A DNA stretch of 64,000 bases from NCBI GenBank assembly GCA_029582155.1, contig CM055911.1, positions 20,880,514 to 20,944,513 on the forward strand, in the 5' to 3' direction. Position numbers and translations under genes: made by a program. This DNA comes from Panopea generosa. Lineage: Eukaryota; Mollusca; Bivalvia; Adapedonta; Hiatellidae. Under the pieces are notes generated by a model. That model did not search any database. It was not told where the DNA came from and worked only from the letters and a program-made list of their open reading frames with translations. Position 1 is the first letter of the stretch, and every line of letters starts with the position of its first letter. Positions 36,985-49,270 of this stretch are shown here, one piece after another.

Positions 36985-37345
36985 TTCTATATGTAGTTGT
37001 AGTAATACCAGTAGTAGTAGTAGAAGTAGTAGTAATGATACTATTAGTAATAGTAATTGTAGTGTAGGTAGTAGTGTTATTAATAGTAGTAGAAGTAGTA
37101 GTTATAGTAGTTACAGTATTAGTTGTAATTGTAAGAATGATATAAGTCGAAGTAGTGGTAGTTATAGTTGTAGTTGTAATAGTAGTTTTAGTTGTAGTAA
37201 TGATATTACAGGAAGTAGTAGTGAAAGTTGTATTAGTTTTGGTAGTTATAGTAGTAGTAGTTATAGTAATATTAGTTGTAGTTGTAGTAATGATATTAGT
37301 TGAAGTAGTAGTGATAGTTTCTGTAGTAGTGGTAGTAATAGAAAC
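36985..37345. repeat. (TAG/GTA/GTT)n triplet array
   Basis: About 360 bases of GTA, GTT and ATA units, with subrepeats such as GTTGTAGTAATGATATTA at 37192 and 37280. A long Thr-rich minus-strand frame here is a repeat artefact. Confidence 0.9.
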
Positions 37346-37556
37346 GGACACTTATGAACCTGATTAAGAACACATCTGATATAGAACACACATTCGCAAT
37401 TTTTTATATTGTTAATTTGCTATTTAATGTATAAAACTATAAAGTGGTTAAAATACCAAAATAACATTTTGTATTACTATTATCTAATGTGTTAGGTAAG
37501 GGGTAGTAGTTAATTGAATGAATAATTGAGCCAAAGTGTTAAACAAAAAAATCAAA

Positions 37557-37640
37557 TATGACTTTTGTTTTTCTTCATAATAAACAAATCTGAATAATAT
37601 GACTTTTGTTTTTCTTCATAATAAACAAATCTGAATAATA
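37557..37640. repeat. 42-bp direct tandem duplication
   Basis: Two back-to-back copies containing GACTTTTGTTTTTCTTCATA and AATAAACAAATCTGAATAAT. They are essentially identical, so recent. Confidence 0.9.
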
Positions 37641-38059
37641 ATACAATATGTTATTGTACCTTTCATAATTGTGAGATTTAAAACATGATCTGTTTTAATT
37701 GAAAAATAAAACTGCTTTTTTAACAGTCAAACACTGGAATAAAATCCGTTGCCTTTAAGTTATTATTAAACAAAGTAAGCATCTATGTTGAATATAATGT
37801 ATTTGCAATTATTAATATGATCAACAACGACAGCATCACCATCATCATCAACAGCAGCAGCAGAAGAAATAGAAGCAGCATAATCACCAATGTTAGTATT
37901 AAAATAGAAATAACAATTATGAAGAATACGCGAGCAGTAATTAACATCGACTAATGCTAATTATTATATAAGTACAAAAGGGGAAAAAAATATTCTTTGT
38001 AAACTGTTGTAAATTAACAACTATAAATAAAATATCACCGAAACTAGTACGTATTTCAT

Positions 38060-38399
38060 GTAATATGATCAAGGGAGACAATAACATTTTTACAAAAGTA
38101 GAATAGAACTATCGTGGTTACGTCTCTTCTAAGGTACATGTAGAACAGAGTTTTTGATATCTGGGGTACATTATCAGAAATCTGTACACTTATACTATGA
38201 AGCATCATCTTTCGTTTCATGGAACGAGTGAAAGTAATAAACGGAATTGGCTCACCCATGTAAGTATCGTAATTAATGTATAACAGTTCCGGTTACTATC
38301 TACTAGCCAGGGCGACTTTTGTGCGTATATGATATTATCAAAGGGGTTAGCTCTTAAAATAAAATCGTATGTTTTGTCATGTTCAACATGAACATCCAT
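38060..38399 (-). pseudogene. Possible decayed coding fragment, unrecognised
   Basis: Two overlapping minus-strand frames, 38399-38217 and 38259-38056, together give a stretch of protein-like composition. The first includes YDFILRANPFDNIIYAQKSP and the second VPQISKTLFYMYLRRDVTTI. A single frameshift near 38240 would join them. I see no flanking splice sites I trust and no family match. It may be chance, so the call is weak. Confidence 0.2.
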
Positions 38400-38727
38400 A
38401 AATTCAAAACCACGAATGTTTGTTTTTATTTCAACAACAGAGTGTAGATGTTTTGTTTAATTATAACAATCATCGTAGTATTATCTGGGTAACGAAGGTA
38501 AAAGAGAAGCACATTACATTAAAATAACTGTTTTATTAGACGACTAAAACATACTAAAATATTTGTATATCTAACATAGTTGATGATTAATATTGAAATA
38601 TATCATAAAAACCACGTGGTACCCACAAAGAGAATTTATACAATACAGTCAAGTATGTTATGATTTTAATGTATCTTAGCTATCCATAAAGTAATGCATA
38701 TTATAGTTTAATATGAATTTCGAAGGT

Positions 38728-38972
38728 GGGTCCTCCGTGGCCGGATGGTCTTAGGCGCCGTCTCAAGATCACTAACCTCTCACCGCTAAGGTCGTAGGTT
38801 CGAGTCACACTCGTTTCAAAAACTTTATGTGAGAAAAGTTTCCAGATACTTGCGGAAGGACGATGGTTCTACTCAGTCTGACTCAGGCTGAGGTCTTCCT
38901 CCACCAGTAAAACTGGTTATGCCATATATAACCTAATGTGTTGAAAAAGGCGTTAAACCCCTTTCAAAAATT
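38728..38972 (+). mobile_element. tRNA-derived SINE, family A (full length, reference copy)
   Basis: The head reads GGGTCCTCCGTGGCCGGATG and TCGTAGGTTCGAGTCACACT. The body includes TACTTGCGGAAGGACGATGG, a short duplicated CAGTCTGACTCAGGCTGAGG, and ATGCCATATATAACC. The tail is GGCGTTAAACCCC. About 245 bp. Confidence 0.9.
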
Positions 38973-40086
38973 ATATGGCTTTAATCAGTAGGTGTAATAG
39001 CACACTATAACAGATTAACACATTCATGTGAATTGATAAAATTATTTCATTGTTGCAATAAATAGCAATAGCAATAATCCATAGTATGTATATTATTACA
39101 TTGCATTTAATACATGAAAATGAATGTTAGATAATGTAAATAAAACATATTTTGACAAATGGAAAGCATATGGAATGTAATAAACCAATAACTTTTTCTT
39201 GGAAGATTTTAGCAAAGATTCTTCGGATAGTCTTTCAAAGTAAAAAAACGACAGATGACAGACGAAACTATGACGATTAGTTAACAACCTCTAGCATTCT
39301 GCCCGGTATGGCTGAATGAGTGCTATAACAATACACTAAAACAGTTTGTTTGGGATGAAAGAAATATTGATGAAATAAGAAAAAGTTTCGAATAATTATT
39401 TGGATAATCAAATAAGGTAATGTTTCCGCTGCAATAAAAGCAGTCATCATTATTACGAAATGCACCCTGTGTCTCCGGCTGTTTTTAGAAATAAATTAAC
39501 TAATCAATGTTTTAGTGCACTGATTCCCATTACAATATGCAAGTATTTATCCTTTGGTTATTATTTCTTGCAAAAAATTGAAAACAATGTTCCACTGCAG
39601 TAAAGGCAATCAGCATTATGACAAGACTAGACTCGTCTAAGTTTTTCTAATACTTTGGAAAACTTTCACTAAACGTGCTTTAGCTATCTGCTTATTCGAG
39701 CAAACATTGCAAACATCAACGTATATCCCAAATGTCACACGCACGATGATTAAAGTAATACCGTCATATGAATATGTAAATGGGCACCCCATTCAATTAT
39801 GAACAATATCTTTAAGTCTATTATGATAGCAAACGTATACGTGTCCCGATAGGGCGAATACGGACGGCATTGTGGTAAAGTAAAATAGGATTACTGTGTT
39901 CTTATGTTTAGGATTGGTTGATATCAATGATAAACAGGGGAGCAGTTGAACATATACAGTGTTTATGTTATGTGCCTAGATTAATAACACATACGTACAG
40001 TCGGGTAATATAGATAAGTATGTGTGACATTTGTTTTCTATATTTAAATGTATCAAATTGAGACAACCTTCTTCTTTCTACATTGG

Positions 40087-41870
40087 TATATATTAGAACA
40101 CATTGTTCTTAGAATCAGAAAGTACCGTTCTTAGATTCAGAAAGTTCCGTTCTTAGATTCAGAAAGTACCATTTTTAGAATTAGAAAGTACCGTTATCAA
40201 TTCAGAACGTACAGTTTATAGAATCAGAACGTACAGATCAAAATAAAATATTGCCTTTCGCCTCATGCTGCTTCGATAATGTGTTTTGTGGTGATCAACC
40301 AATTTGAAAATGGACATGATAGTGTTTTCTATCACATGGTGATTTCATTAGAAATCACATATGCGGTTTTGTTTTCTATAGTTATTATTAAGACTAAGAC
40401 AACATTTGTGTCTATATTCGTACACATACGAACACATTGTTTTTGGAATCAGAACGCACCGTTCATAGAAGCAGAGCATATGGTTCTTTGAATCAGAACG
40501 TACCGCTCATAAAATCAGAAAGTACCGTTCTTAAGATCAGAACATACCGTTGTTAGATTTAGAAAATACCATTCTTACATTCAGAAATTGCCGTTCTTAG
40601 AATCAGAAATTACCGTTCGTAGAATCAGAGGGTACAGTTTATAGAATCAGAACGCACATATCAAAATAAGATATTGCCGTTCGCCTCGTGCTGCTTCGAT
40701 AGAGTGTTTTGTGATCAACCAATTTAAAACTGGACATGATAGTGTTTTCTATCACATGGTGATTTTAGTAACAAAAAAACATACAATTTTTCGTTTCGTT
40801 TTCTATAAAATCAGAAAGTACCGTTCTTAAAATCAGAAAGGACCGTTCTTAGAATCAGAAAGTACCGTTCCTAGAATAAAAAAGTACCATTCTTAGATTT
40901 GAACGTACCGATCAAAATAAGATATTGCCGTTCACCTCGTGCTGCTTCGATAGAGTGTTTTGTGATAAACCAATTCAAAACTGTATCAAAAAAACATACA
41001 ATATTTCGTTTCGTTTTCTTAAAATCAGAAAGTACCGTTCTTAAATCAGAAAGGACCGTTCTTAGAATCAGAAAGTACCGTTCCTAGAATAAGAAAGTAC
41101 CATTCTTAGATTTGAACGTACCGATCAAAATAAGATATTGCCGTTCACCTCGTGCTGCTTCGATAGATTGTTTTGTGATAAACCAATTCAAAACTGGACA
41201 TGATAGTGTTTTCTATCACATGGTGATTTTAGTAACAAAAAAACATACACTATTTCGTTTCGTTTTCTATATTCATTTCTATATTATGATATTCAAAATT
41301 AAAGCAACCGTTGCTTTTCTTTATTGGTAGAAACACGAACTCACCGTACTTGGAATCATGACATACCATTCCTAGAATCAGAAAGTATCGTTCTTAAAAT
41401 CAGAAAGTATCGTTCTAAAAATCAGAAAGGACCGTTCTTAGAATCGGAAAGTACCGTTCCATGAATAAGAAAGTACCCGTCTTAGATTTGAACGTACAGA
41501 TCAAAATAAGATATTGCCGTTCACCTCGTGCTGCTTCGATAGAGTGTTTTGTGATCAACCAATTCAAAACTGGACATGATAGTGTTGTGTATCATATGGT
41601 GATTTTAGTAACAAAAATACATACAGTGTTTCGTTTTCTATATTCATTTTTATATCAAGATATTCAAAATTAAGGCAACCGTTTCTTTTCTTTATTGGTA
41701 GAAACACGAACACACCGTTACTTGGAATCATGACGTACCATTCCTAGAATCAGAAGTACCGTTCTTAAAATCGGAAAGGACCGCTGTTAGAATCAGAATT
41801 TACCGTTCCTAGAATCAGAAAGTACCCTTCTTAGATTTGAACGTACCATCAAAATAAAATATTACCGTTC
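40087..41870. repeat. Higher-order tandem array: 20-bp unit plus a conserved spacer of about 150 bp
   Basis: Short units (AGAATCAGAAAGTACCGTTC) alternate with a conserved block beginning GATCAAAATAAGATATTGCC, containing CGTGCTGCTTCGATAGAGTG and ending in TTTCGTTTCGTTTTCT. The block recurs near 40235, 40665, 40910, 41124, 41500 and 41850. Each block contains a palindrome, ATGATAGTG ... CTATCACAT. Similar short reading frames recur because the block repeats, so I do not call them genes. Confidence 0.92.
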
Positions 41871-43831
41871 GACTCGTGCTGCTTCGATAGAGTGTTTTGC
41901 GGTCAACAAATACTAAACAGGACATGCTATTTGTTCTACCACATAGGGATTTTATTAGAAATTGAACGGTTATGACATTAGCCAGTCGTATTTCGTATTA
42001 TTTGCAGTTTTGCTTGCAACGCATGATGAGGGGAAAATAAAATGTATTTACTTTGTGAAGTATTTTTTATAAATATTTGTTTTTTGTCTTTTTCAGATAT
42101 TTGAATTTGATTCTAACAGTATCAAAGTAATCCAAATATTACTGGATAAATAATCTCGACAGAAATAAAAGGACGAAATCAAAAAGGATATACTTTTCTG
42201 AACCAAGACCATGCTAAAACAAAACTTTAAATTTGTGAAATTAAAATTAGAAAACATCTGTTCAACTGAAAACGTAGCATTATATGGTCACGTAGTAATA
42301 TATGGGGTAGGTGATTGGTTATACACGTAAGGGTAAGAACAAAGATATCAGTTTGAAGTTTTTTGTACAATATGAGAATATATTGTACGAGTGGTGGAAA
42401 TTATATTGGACGAGACGCCGTGATTACACAACAATGCGTACGAGTACAACATATCCCCATATAGTTTTTATTCTATTACTTTATCTTATACAATTTATTA
42501 AAAGAGTGAAGACAATTCAAGATCCTTTTAAATAAATAAACCGTAGGTTCAGAGCCATGGCAGCAGGAGACAAAGGAAGATGCAGATTCTCTTTTTTTTT
42601 CAACGTCTCGATCATCTTGTGTCGGTTGTTTGTTTTGATCGTTGAAATTTCTGCTAATTTTTGTTCCCATTTTTAATCGCAGTCTTGATTTTTTAACTAT
42701 ACAATATAAAAGTTATTGGATCCAATAAACGTCTACATATTGTACGATCACGTCATCTACGGTATGTTTTTGGCATTACACTTACAGGTATAGAATAATA
42801 TTATACTTCTATAGTATTTTCAGATTAATAGTTTTTGTTTGATATTTTGGGCAATTGTGGATATGAAATCAAGTTGTAAATGTTAATGATATATAACTTA
42901 TTAAAAAAAGCGCTAGTGGACAATTGACTAATTCAAAATAAGTCATGTTTCAATTGTTGTCCAGGAAACTAAATATGTGCACTGATGTCTAAGCTCTTAT
43001 TATTAAACAAATGGAAAAGAATATCAGTTAAACAGAAGAAATAAGATACATAAATCATCATAATAACTATCATTGACCTTGTGTTTCTTAATTAACAATG
43101 CTGACTAGGGAACTCCCTATTAGTTTATGTTTATACAGTTTATATCGTATATTTTAAATGTACTCGTATTTGTTTAAAAGAATCATTAGAACTGATTAGG
43201 ACTTATTAGATAATTTAAACTACATACAGTTCTCATATAATCAACTGTTGGCAAAGAATATAATGGTACGGCAACATTAATTTGAATATTATTTCCAAAG
43301 AGAAAGTATTTGTAATTTTATAAAAGGTGCATATTACATATACTAATATCTAATGAAGACTTTTTTAACAAAGATATTATTTCTGTTGTTTTCAGATATA
43401 AACATTTTAACACAAAACCAAAAAAAATCAATATTGATGGTGATTAGACATATATTTCTTTAAACTGCTTATAAATCTTTGCGCATTCATAATGTGTGTA
43501 CATAGTACCAAAGAAAACTGAAATGAAAAAAAAATTTTAATGCGTGCATGTTTCTATAAAAACTGTATGTGAAACATATGCTTGGGATATAAATAATGAT
43601 ATTGTCTTAACAAGTATCTATTAGAAATACGTATTTCTGACTGTATATCATCATATATTAACATTCTTATGTATTCTTATGTATGCACACTGTAGATGAT
43701 TATAACATAATTATGCTCTAATACTCTCAACTTTAACAAATATCACATTGTATTAAATTTGACGTAGGTATCATCTAACTAATTAAACGGCATTAGAACG
43801 AATGTGAGAACTCACCCGTTTTGTGTGATCA

Positions 43832-44074
43832 GGGGTCGTATTCACCTACCATTCTCATTAGGCTTGAGCTTGAAAATCCAAATTTCAACCTTAGATGCCC
43901 AGTTTACCATGACAAATAGAATAAGTATGAGAGTTGTTTTACTATATATTAGGTGTCCCTACATGCTTGCAAATTTTAGCCTCATTAAATGGTCTCAAAA
44001 TGTGTGTTTTCAAAATTTATTCCTGAGTTCTAGTCTAAGAATATTTTTAAGAATGATTGGTGAATACCACCCGT
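43832..44074. mobile_element. MITE with GGGTCGTATTCACC inverted ends, copy 2
   Basis: The left end GGGGTCGTATTCACCTACCA mirrors the right end AATGATTGGTGAATACCACCC. Inner blocks (GGCTTGAGCTTGAAAATC / GAGTTCTAGTCTAAGAATA) are also inverted. The flanks TGTGATCA and GTGATTCA could be a worn target duplication of about 8 bp. It is about 243 bp long and the same family as 23935-24179. Confidence 0.8.
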
Positions 44075-44119
44075 GATTCATTTATAACAATATAACACCT
44101 GATCAACACCTGATAATTC

Positions 44120-44375
44120 CTCTTACTTTCTCTCTCATACAAAACAGGCAGCAAGTGAAGGGAGACTATGGTCATACTACATATGGCGATTCCAGCAGCA
44201 CCACTCCAGATGAACACAATTGTAAATAATCAAACAAATACCAAAGTTGAAGTTGTTTGAACTTTTTCAGTAGCTGTCACTGTTAATTGAGAATATACTG
44301 CCTAAGCCCTATTGGCTGCTGAACCAGTTTAAGCCGAAGTCAAGCCAGGACTTGCAATCGAGAATCGCGAGTCCG
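44120..44375 (-). pseudogene. Exon 5-like relic of a second cadherin-like gene
   Basis: After a perfect acceptor (ATTCATTTTCAG) the exon starts CG, in the same phase as exon 5 of the live gene. It reads DSRFSIASPGLTSA-stop-TGSAANRA-stop-AVYSQLTVTATE, which aligns with the live FEITDGVIKVKSG ... SYSFAATA region, including the Y-S of the last strands. In-frame TAA, TAG and later TGA codons break it. Downstream is a hydrophobic run (SGAAGIAICSMTIVSLHLLP), equivalent to the live protein's membrane tail. A MITE lies directly past its end. Confidence 0.65.
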
Positions 44376-45009
44376 CTGAAAATGAATACACGTATATAGT
44401 TATCATAATGTATGAGATGACATCAAATGAAAACAGTTATCGATTTGTAAATCGAACGAAATATTGAATTAAATATCTTATGAGATATAATTTACTTTCG
44501 CAACAACAGTATAAATGTAAAGACAGCTGCACAATGTTACCTGAAATCAGTGTTATAATGAATCAACATATGTTGAAACGACATCTCTTTTAAGTGGACA
44601 ACGGGAAAGGATTCATTACATATCATTAACAAACGCATTATAACCGAGTCTGCTCTCTTTACTTGCTTTTACTGCGCTCTGCATGTCCAGTGAATATTTG
44701 TTTAGATACCAGTATTTTTGTTCAAAGATAAATTTAATGATAAAACATAAAAATAAAAGGTACTAAAATAGTCATATTATTATTAATATTATTATTATTA
44801 TTATTAGTGTTAAGCGTATTTATACTGCACTCTTTTCGTACATAAATTACGTTTGAAATTGCTTCACAAAACAAAATGTACATACAGAATATAAAACATG
44901 ACATATTCTAAATATTTGGGGAAAGATGCAAACATGTTACAAAATGGAGCAGGTAAAACAATACACTGCAGCCATAAAATAAGTAGGAGGCGTCATTGGT
45001 AACAGTTCA

Positions 45010-46830
45010 GTTAAAACATAACAAAACTATCAAAGTTAAAATTATGGACAGTTCATTGTTGTACATAAAACTTATTTTCCATTCCGTAAAACACCAAATA
45101 AGTCTAAAACATCCAGAAAGTTATGTTTATATAATATCGTATAAAAATGTGTGTTCAACAGTTTTATTAACATATTCAATTTAGAAGCGTCTCGGATGTT
45201 GGTGGGAAGAACTAGGAGCAGCACACTTGAAGGGTCTATATCTATACAAGATTGTACTTATCCAAGGCACAACTAATGTAAGAGAAGCTTTGGATCTTCA
45301 ATCCCTATTTGGTCTGTACTCTTCAATCATGTCTCTGATGTAGTCGGGAGACTTATTGTGCAAGGCTATGTAGGTGTGAACTAACAGTTTGTATTGAATA
45401 CGGTAACACACAGGTGACCCATAGAGCTCTTTCACCATTGATGTTATGTGACTGGAGAGGGAAGTTCGTGTCACAGTGCGAGCTGCAGTGTTCTGCACTC
45501 GCTGTAATTTGCTTAACATGGTGTCAGAAACACAATTAAGAAACGCATTGCAGTAGTCCAACCTAGAAATTACGAGATAATTCCCCAGGGCTTTTGTGGC
45601 ATCACTTGTTAAGAATCGTATAATGTGTCAAATATGCCGAAGATCTACACACGGAGTTAACATGTTGCTCCATATCCATGTTGTAACAATAGTACCAATA
45701 TTTCTCACTCTGTTGGTAGATTGTATTAGTAATTCACCAACCTTCACTGATACATAATCTACGTGCTTGGAATTGTTTTATGCATTTCCTCTATCTTATC
45801 AGTGTTTAATTTACGCATGTTATTATTCATCCATGACACAATTTCATCTAGGCAACATTCAATGCGATGCAATGCCTCACTACGAGAAACAGAATTGATT
45901 GGTTTGACAATATGTAGACTTGATACTCGTTGCATAGAAATGATGGAGCAACGCATGAATCCTGCATATAGTACCAACCGGTTTAGTATACCTGGTAAAA
46001 TGTTTGGGTCCCAATACATATACATGGGGAACACTGTATTCATTAGCACAGGACGTGATAGCTCGCCATCAACACATACTGACTGGTAACGTTCATTCAG
46101 ATATGACGTCATCCATTTAAGTGGTTTGTAGGAGATTCCGTAATGGTGTTCTAGTCGGTGAAGAAGCGTTCGACAGTATCGTGATCGATAGTGTCAATGC
46201 AGCAGTTAGGTCGAGAACCAGAACCGTACCACAGTTATTATCAAGAGACTGAAGGATTTCATTTTATACCTTAGGTAAAACCGTTACAGTGGAATGAAAT
46301 TTCCTGTTTGCAGACTAATGTACCTCGTGAAGTTTGTCTTCCGTCAAGTGGCGCTCTTGACGTGAGACAACTCTTTTTGTCCAGGATCTTTGACACAAAT
46401 GGAAGATGTGAAACAGGTCTGTATATTTCAGTATGTTGTGGTCTAGTACAGTTTTTTGTTTCAGGAGAGGCCTTATTCTTGCATTCTTAAATACCTTTGG
46501 CACATAGCCCGATTTTATTGATGCATTAATGATATTGGTTATAAGAAGGAAAGGTTCACTAAGACATCATTTTAAAATCCATGTTGGTAATGTATCGAAT
46601 TCGAATGATTTATTTTTTTTTCTGTATGATCGATCGATCGATTCGTCCGCTCCACTTTGATATTTATCTTGATTTGAAGTTTATTTAATTTGTCACTGCT
46701 AAGAAGTCACTGAAACTTTGTGCAAGCTTCTTTAAGGAGGAACCGGAAGGGGAAAGACAGATATCTTGACTGCTACTGTGCAAATGTTTGGTTATTCGAA
46801 ATAGATGTTTGAAATCACGGTCAAATGACT
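45010..46830 (-). mobile_element. 5'-truncated CR1/L2-like LINE reverse transcriptase relic
   Basis: Minus-strand pieces occur in the normal order. First is the RT N-terminal part (TLPTWILK, SGYVPKVFKNARIRPLLK, then VLDHNILK). Next is SYLNERYQSVCVDGELS, then ALHRIECCLDEIVSWMNN and KLNTDKIE. The C-terminal part has DYCNAFLNCVSDTMLSKLQR, QNTAARTVTRTS and VKELYGSPVCYRIQYKLLVH. The YADD catalytic box is lost. Several frameshifts and stops show it is dead. It sits between the two exon relics of the second cadherin-like gene. Confidence 0.88.
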
Positions 46831-47267
46831 ATTCCATGTCAAAGTAGTAGTCCATACGAGTTTTTCTCAGCAACATATATACTAAAGCACATTGGTCTAT
46901 ATTTGGGGATCAATATTAAATCTGGACTTACGCTGTTCAAGTTTACGTTAAAGGTGTTTCGCTGCATGGAGGTATGCGGTAAACCAATGGCAGTTTTGTC
47001 ATTTTCTATGTACAAAGTTGCGCGTGTTTATCGGTCAGTGAAGACAAACCGTTCGTGTATTGATTCAACAACTCATCGACATCAGTGCTTTGCATTTTAA
47101 TATAGTTGGATTCAACTCTGTCCTGTTTAAATAATATAAATCAATAGAACGTTATTTCCTAAAGGATACAGTATTTCGTACTGGGGATCGCTTAGATGCA
47201 TTTGCACTAGAAATAACTGCGAAATGATAACATGTAACATTGCCTTGTTTGACAGAGGTAGAGATAT

Positions 47268-47501
47268 GTGATGCTGCTATCTGATACAATGTTACTGCTG
47301 TCTCTAGTTATACATGTAACCACGTCTAATGTGTGCCTCGAAGATATATCGGTTTGCATACATATTATTGCAAGCTACAAGAATGTGTTGGTCTTTAAGT
47401 CGTTTACATTGTATGGGGGTTTTCTAAACGTAACACAAAACCATCGATATTTAAGCTACACTCTATATGTTCGATGTGAAATCACTTTTCGTCACGACTA
47501 G
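47268..47501 (+). CDS. Possible short secreted peptide frame, unrecognised
   Basis: A 77-codon frame opens with a leader-like segment (MLLLSLVIHVTTS) followed by NVCLEDISVCIHII. Composition after the leader is ordinary for AT-rich chance frames, and I see no promoter or splice support. It may be a first exon or nothing. Confidence 0.15.
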   Translation: MMLLSDTMLLLSLVIHVTTSNVCLEDISVCIHIIASYKNVLVFKSFTLYGGFLNVTQNHRYLSYTLYVRCEITFRHD

Positions 47502-48183
47502 ATGTAACTAAGTTGCTGTTATTGCAGCAACATAAATATTATGATGTCCGTTAAAAAGAGTGGGAATAATTCAGGCTCGAATATTTGTCATAAGGCCGTA
47601 ATACACAAAAGTGACCAAATTTATGTGTTGGTTTTTAATTATGAAAGGAATAACTTTTATTAACATTTTCGTGATTTCTCATGGCATTTCGTGCATTTTA
47701 AACGGTCAATATATCTTAAAAATTATCAATCTATATATACTTATCAATGACTCACATATGCAGATTAACTGCTACTGCCGGGGCGGAAATTTGCGTAAAT
47801 TTTCCGATTCAATCGTATATATTATGCCATCCTTTATTATTGAAATGGTCACTAGATATGTGCATAATAATAATCTACAGATGCTTCGTGATGCAGGAAT
47901 ATTACAACATGTGGCGTATAAATCTAAATAAAGTTTAAATTTAAAAACTTCATCAGGTTTCATCGATAATGTCCGAAACTTTCCGAACATTTATCAGTTA
48001 TATATACTAGATCATTTATGTTATTCTACGGATCAGGTATAATTTAAATATTGGCAAAAAAAAGCCAATTTAAAAACATGTTTCCAATGATAAACAATGG
48101 TGTGTTGCATCAGATATCATTCAGATAGCCAACACTTATACCAAACTTCAACACTTTTATTAAATTAAAAGGGTAGAACTTAC

Positions 48184-48337
48184 TTAAAATTCATCTCTAA
48201 TGGACTAATCAGCGGCTGCCGGGCTAGATGTTATAGTGAATGGAGAGAGATCCAAGCTTGATATCGCGGCGTCGGTAATCACAATGGTTGCAGTTAGTGT
48301 TCACTTCCAAAGTGTTATAAGAGTATCGTCTACAGTC
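48184..48337 (-). pseudogene. Exon 3-like relic of a second cadherin-like gene
   Basis: The acceptor GTACACAG is identical to that of live exon 3, and a GTAAGT donor closes the exon. In the live exon's phase it reads TVDDTLITLWK-stop-TLTATIVITDAA, aligning with ATDDSDPVLEGIVTVTLAITN of the live protein. It then runs on to SPFTITSSPAAAD and two more stops. Order, strand and phase match the exon 5-like relic 3.8 kb away, so both probably belong to one dead gene copy. I did not find relics of exons 1, 2 or 4. Confidence 0.65.
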
Positions 48338-48479
48338 CTGTGTACATAGAGTGAAGTTTTGTTTTAAAATACAAACAATCGCAGCTTTCAATATCCGTGC
48401 GTAATTCTATATATCTACATCAACTTTAATCGTTTTGTAATCATTTTATTTATGACACACCAATGCTGAAGGTGGTTAA

Positions 48480-48558
48480 CACATTAGCATATGTGATACT
48501 CAGTTTACCGTTGAGAGGTAGGTGATATTGAGACATCAATTTAGATAACTAGGCCACA
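48480..48558 (-). mobile_element. SINE head fragment, family A
   Basis: TTACCGTTGAGAGGTAGGTG and AACTAGGCCACAAACA correspond to the reversed tRNA-like end of family A. No body follows. Confidence 0.4.
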
Positions 48559-48794
48559 AACAAAAGTTCTATCCAACAAGAAAAGATGATATCATTGATA
48601 TCAGCACGAATATCAACTAGATTTATTTCAATATAATAAAGCGTTTTAAATATTGCTAGCCTATTAGTAAGCATACAATGATGGAATATATATTTATATA
48701 ACTGAAATGTTAAACCACACAGTGTATATATTCATAACAAATGGCATATCTAAACGGATCCGCCCTGTATGCAACCTGTCACCTGTTGGTTTAA

Positions 48795-48985
48795 ACTTAT
48801 TAATTTACTTCGATTATGAAACAATTACAACTGATACAAATAGCGCTCGAAGTCTTCCGGGGTAGAACCAGTACCAAGCACATGACGAAAAAATGTCTTA
48901 CTTAAGGGCATCAAGCATAGCCATGGCGGAGGATCAAACCCACGATCTTCCGATCATGGGGCGACGCTCGACCACACAATCCACC
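48795..48985 (-). mobile_element. tRNA-derived SINE, family C (full-length type)
   Basis: Body blocks (ATTTACTTCGATTATGAAAC, AGCGCTCGAAGTCTTCCGGG) precede a tRNA-like end that reads GTGGTCGAGCGTCGCCCCAT and GATCGTGGGTTTGATCC on the minus strand. Confidence 0.7.
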
Positions 48986-49024
48986 ATCTGTTACACCTAC
49001 AAGTTAGCGATATATAGAACTGTT

Positions 49025-49270
49025 TAGTTATATGTAATACTAGATAACCAGATACAGAAACGGTGGGTTCTGGGTTCGGCCCCCACAAGGACCAGACCAT
49101 GTGCTGTTCCCTAGACCAAGACACACCATCTGCATTTGTTCAGTATTGTTCGTCCCCGGAGATCAAATTATTAAAATGAAAAAGGATAATTTTTTAAAAA
49201 AATGTGTGGGGCATATGAAAAAAACGGAACCGTTGGTTCAACCCCTACAGGTACCAGGTTCTGTTCTGTA
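49025..49270 (+). mobile_element. tRNA-like repeat, two partial copies
   Basis: GGTGGGTTCTGGGTTCGGCC is a B-box-like end followed by CCTAGACCAAGACACACCAT. A second worn copy (CGTTGGTTCAACCCCTACAG ... TCTGTAGACCATTTG) starts near 49227. No complete head. Confidence 0.4.

Noticed and set aside
40899-41673. Recurring short frames sharing the residues KIRYCRSPRAAS
   Set aside because: The similarity comes from the tandem DNA block itself. The frames are short, change their ends between copies, and have no start or splice context.
45763-46503. Plus-strand frames over 45.76-46.49 kb
   Set aside because: They are antisense to the LINE reverse transcriptase relic, whose motifs are on the minus strand.
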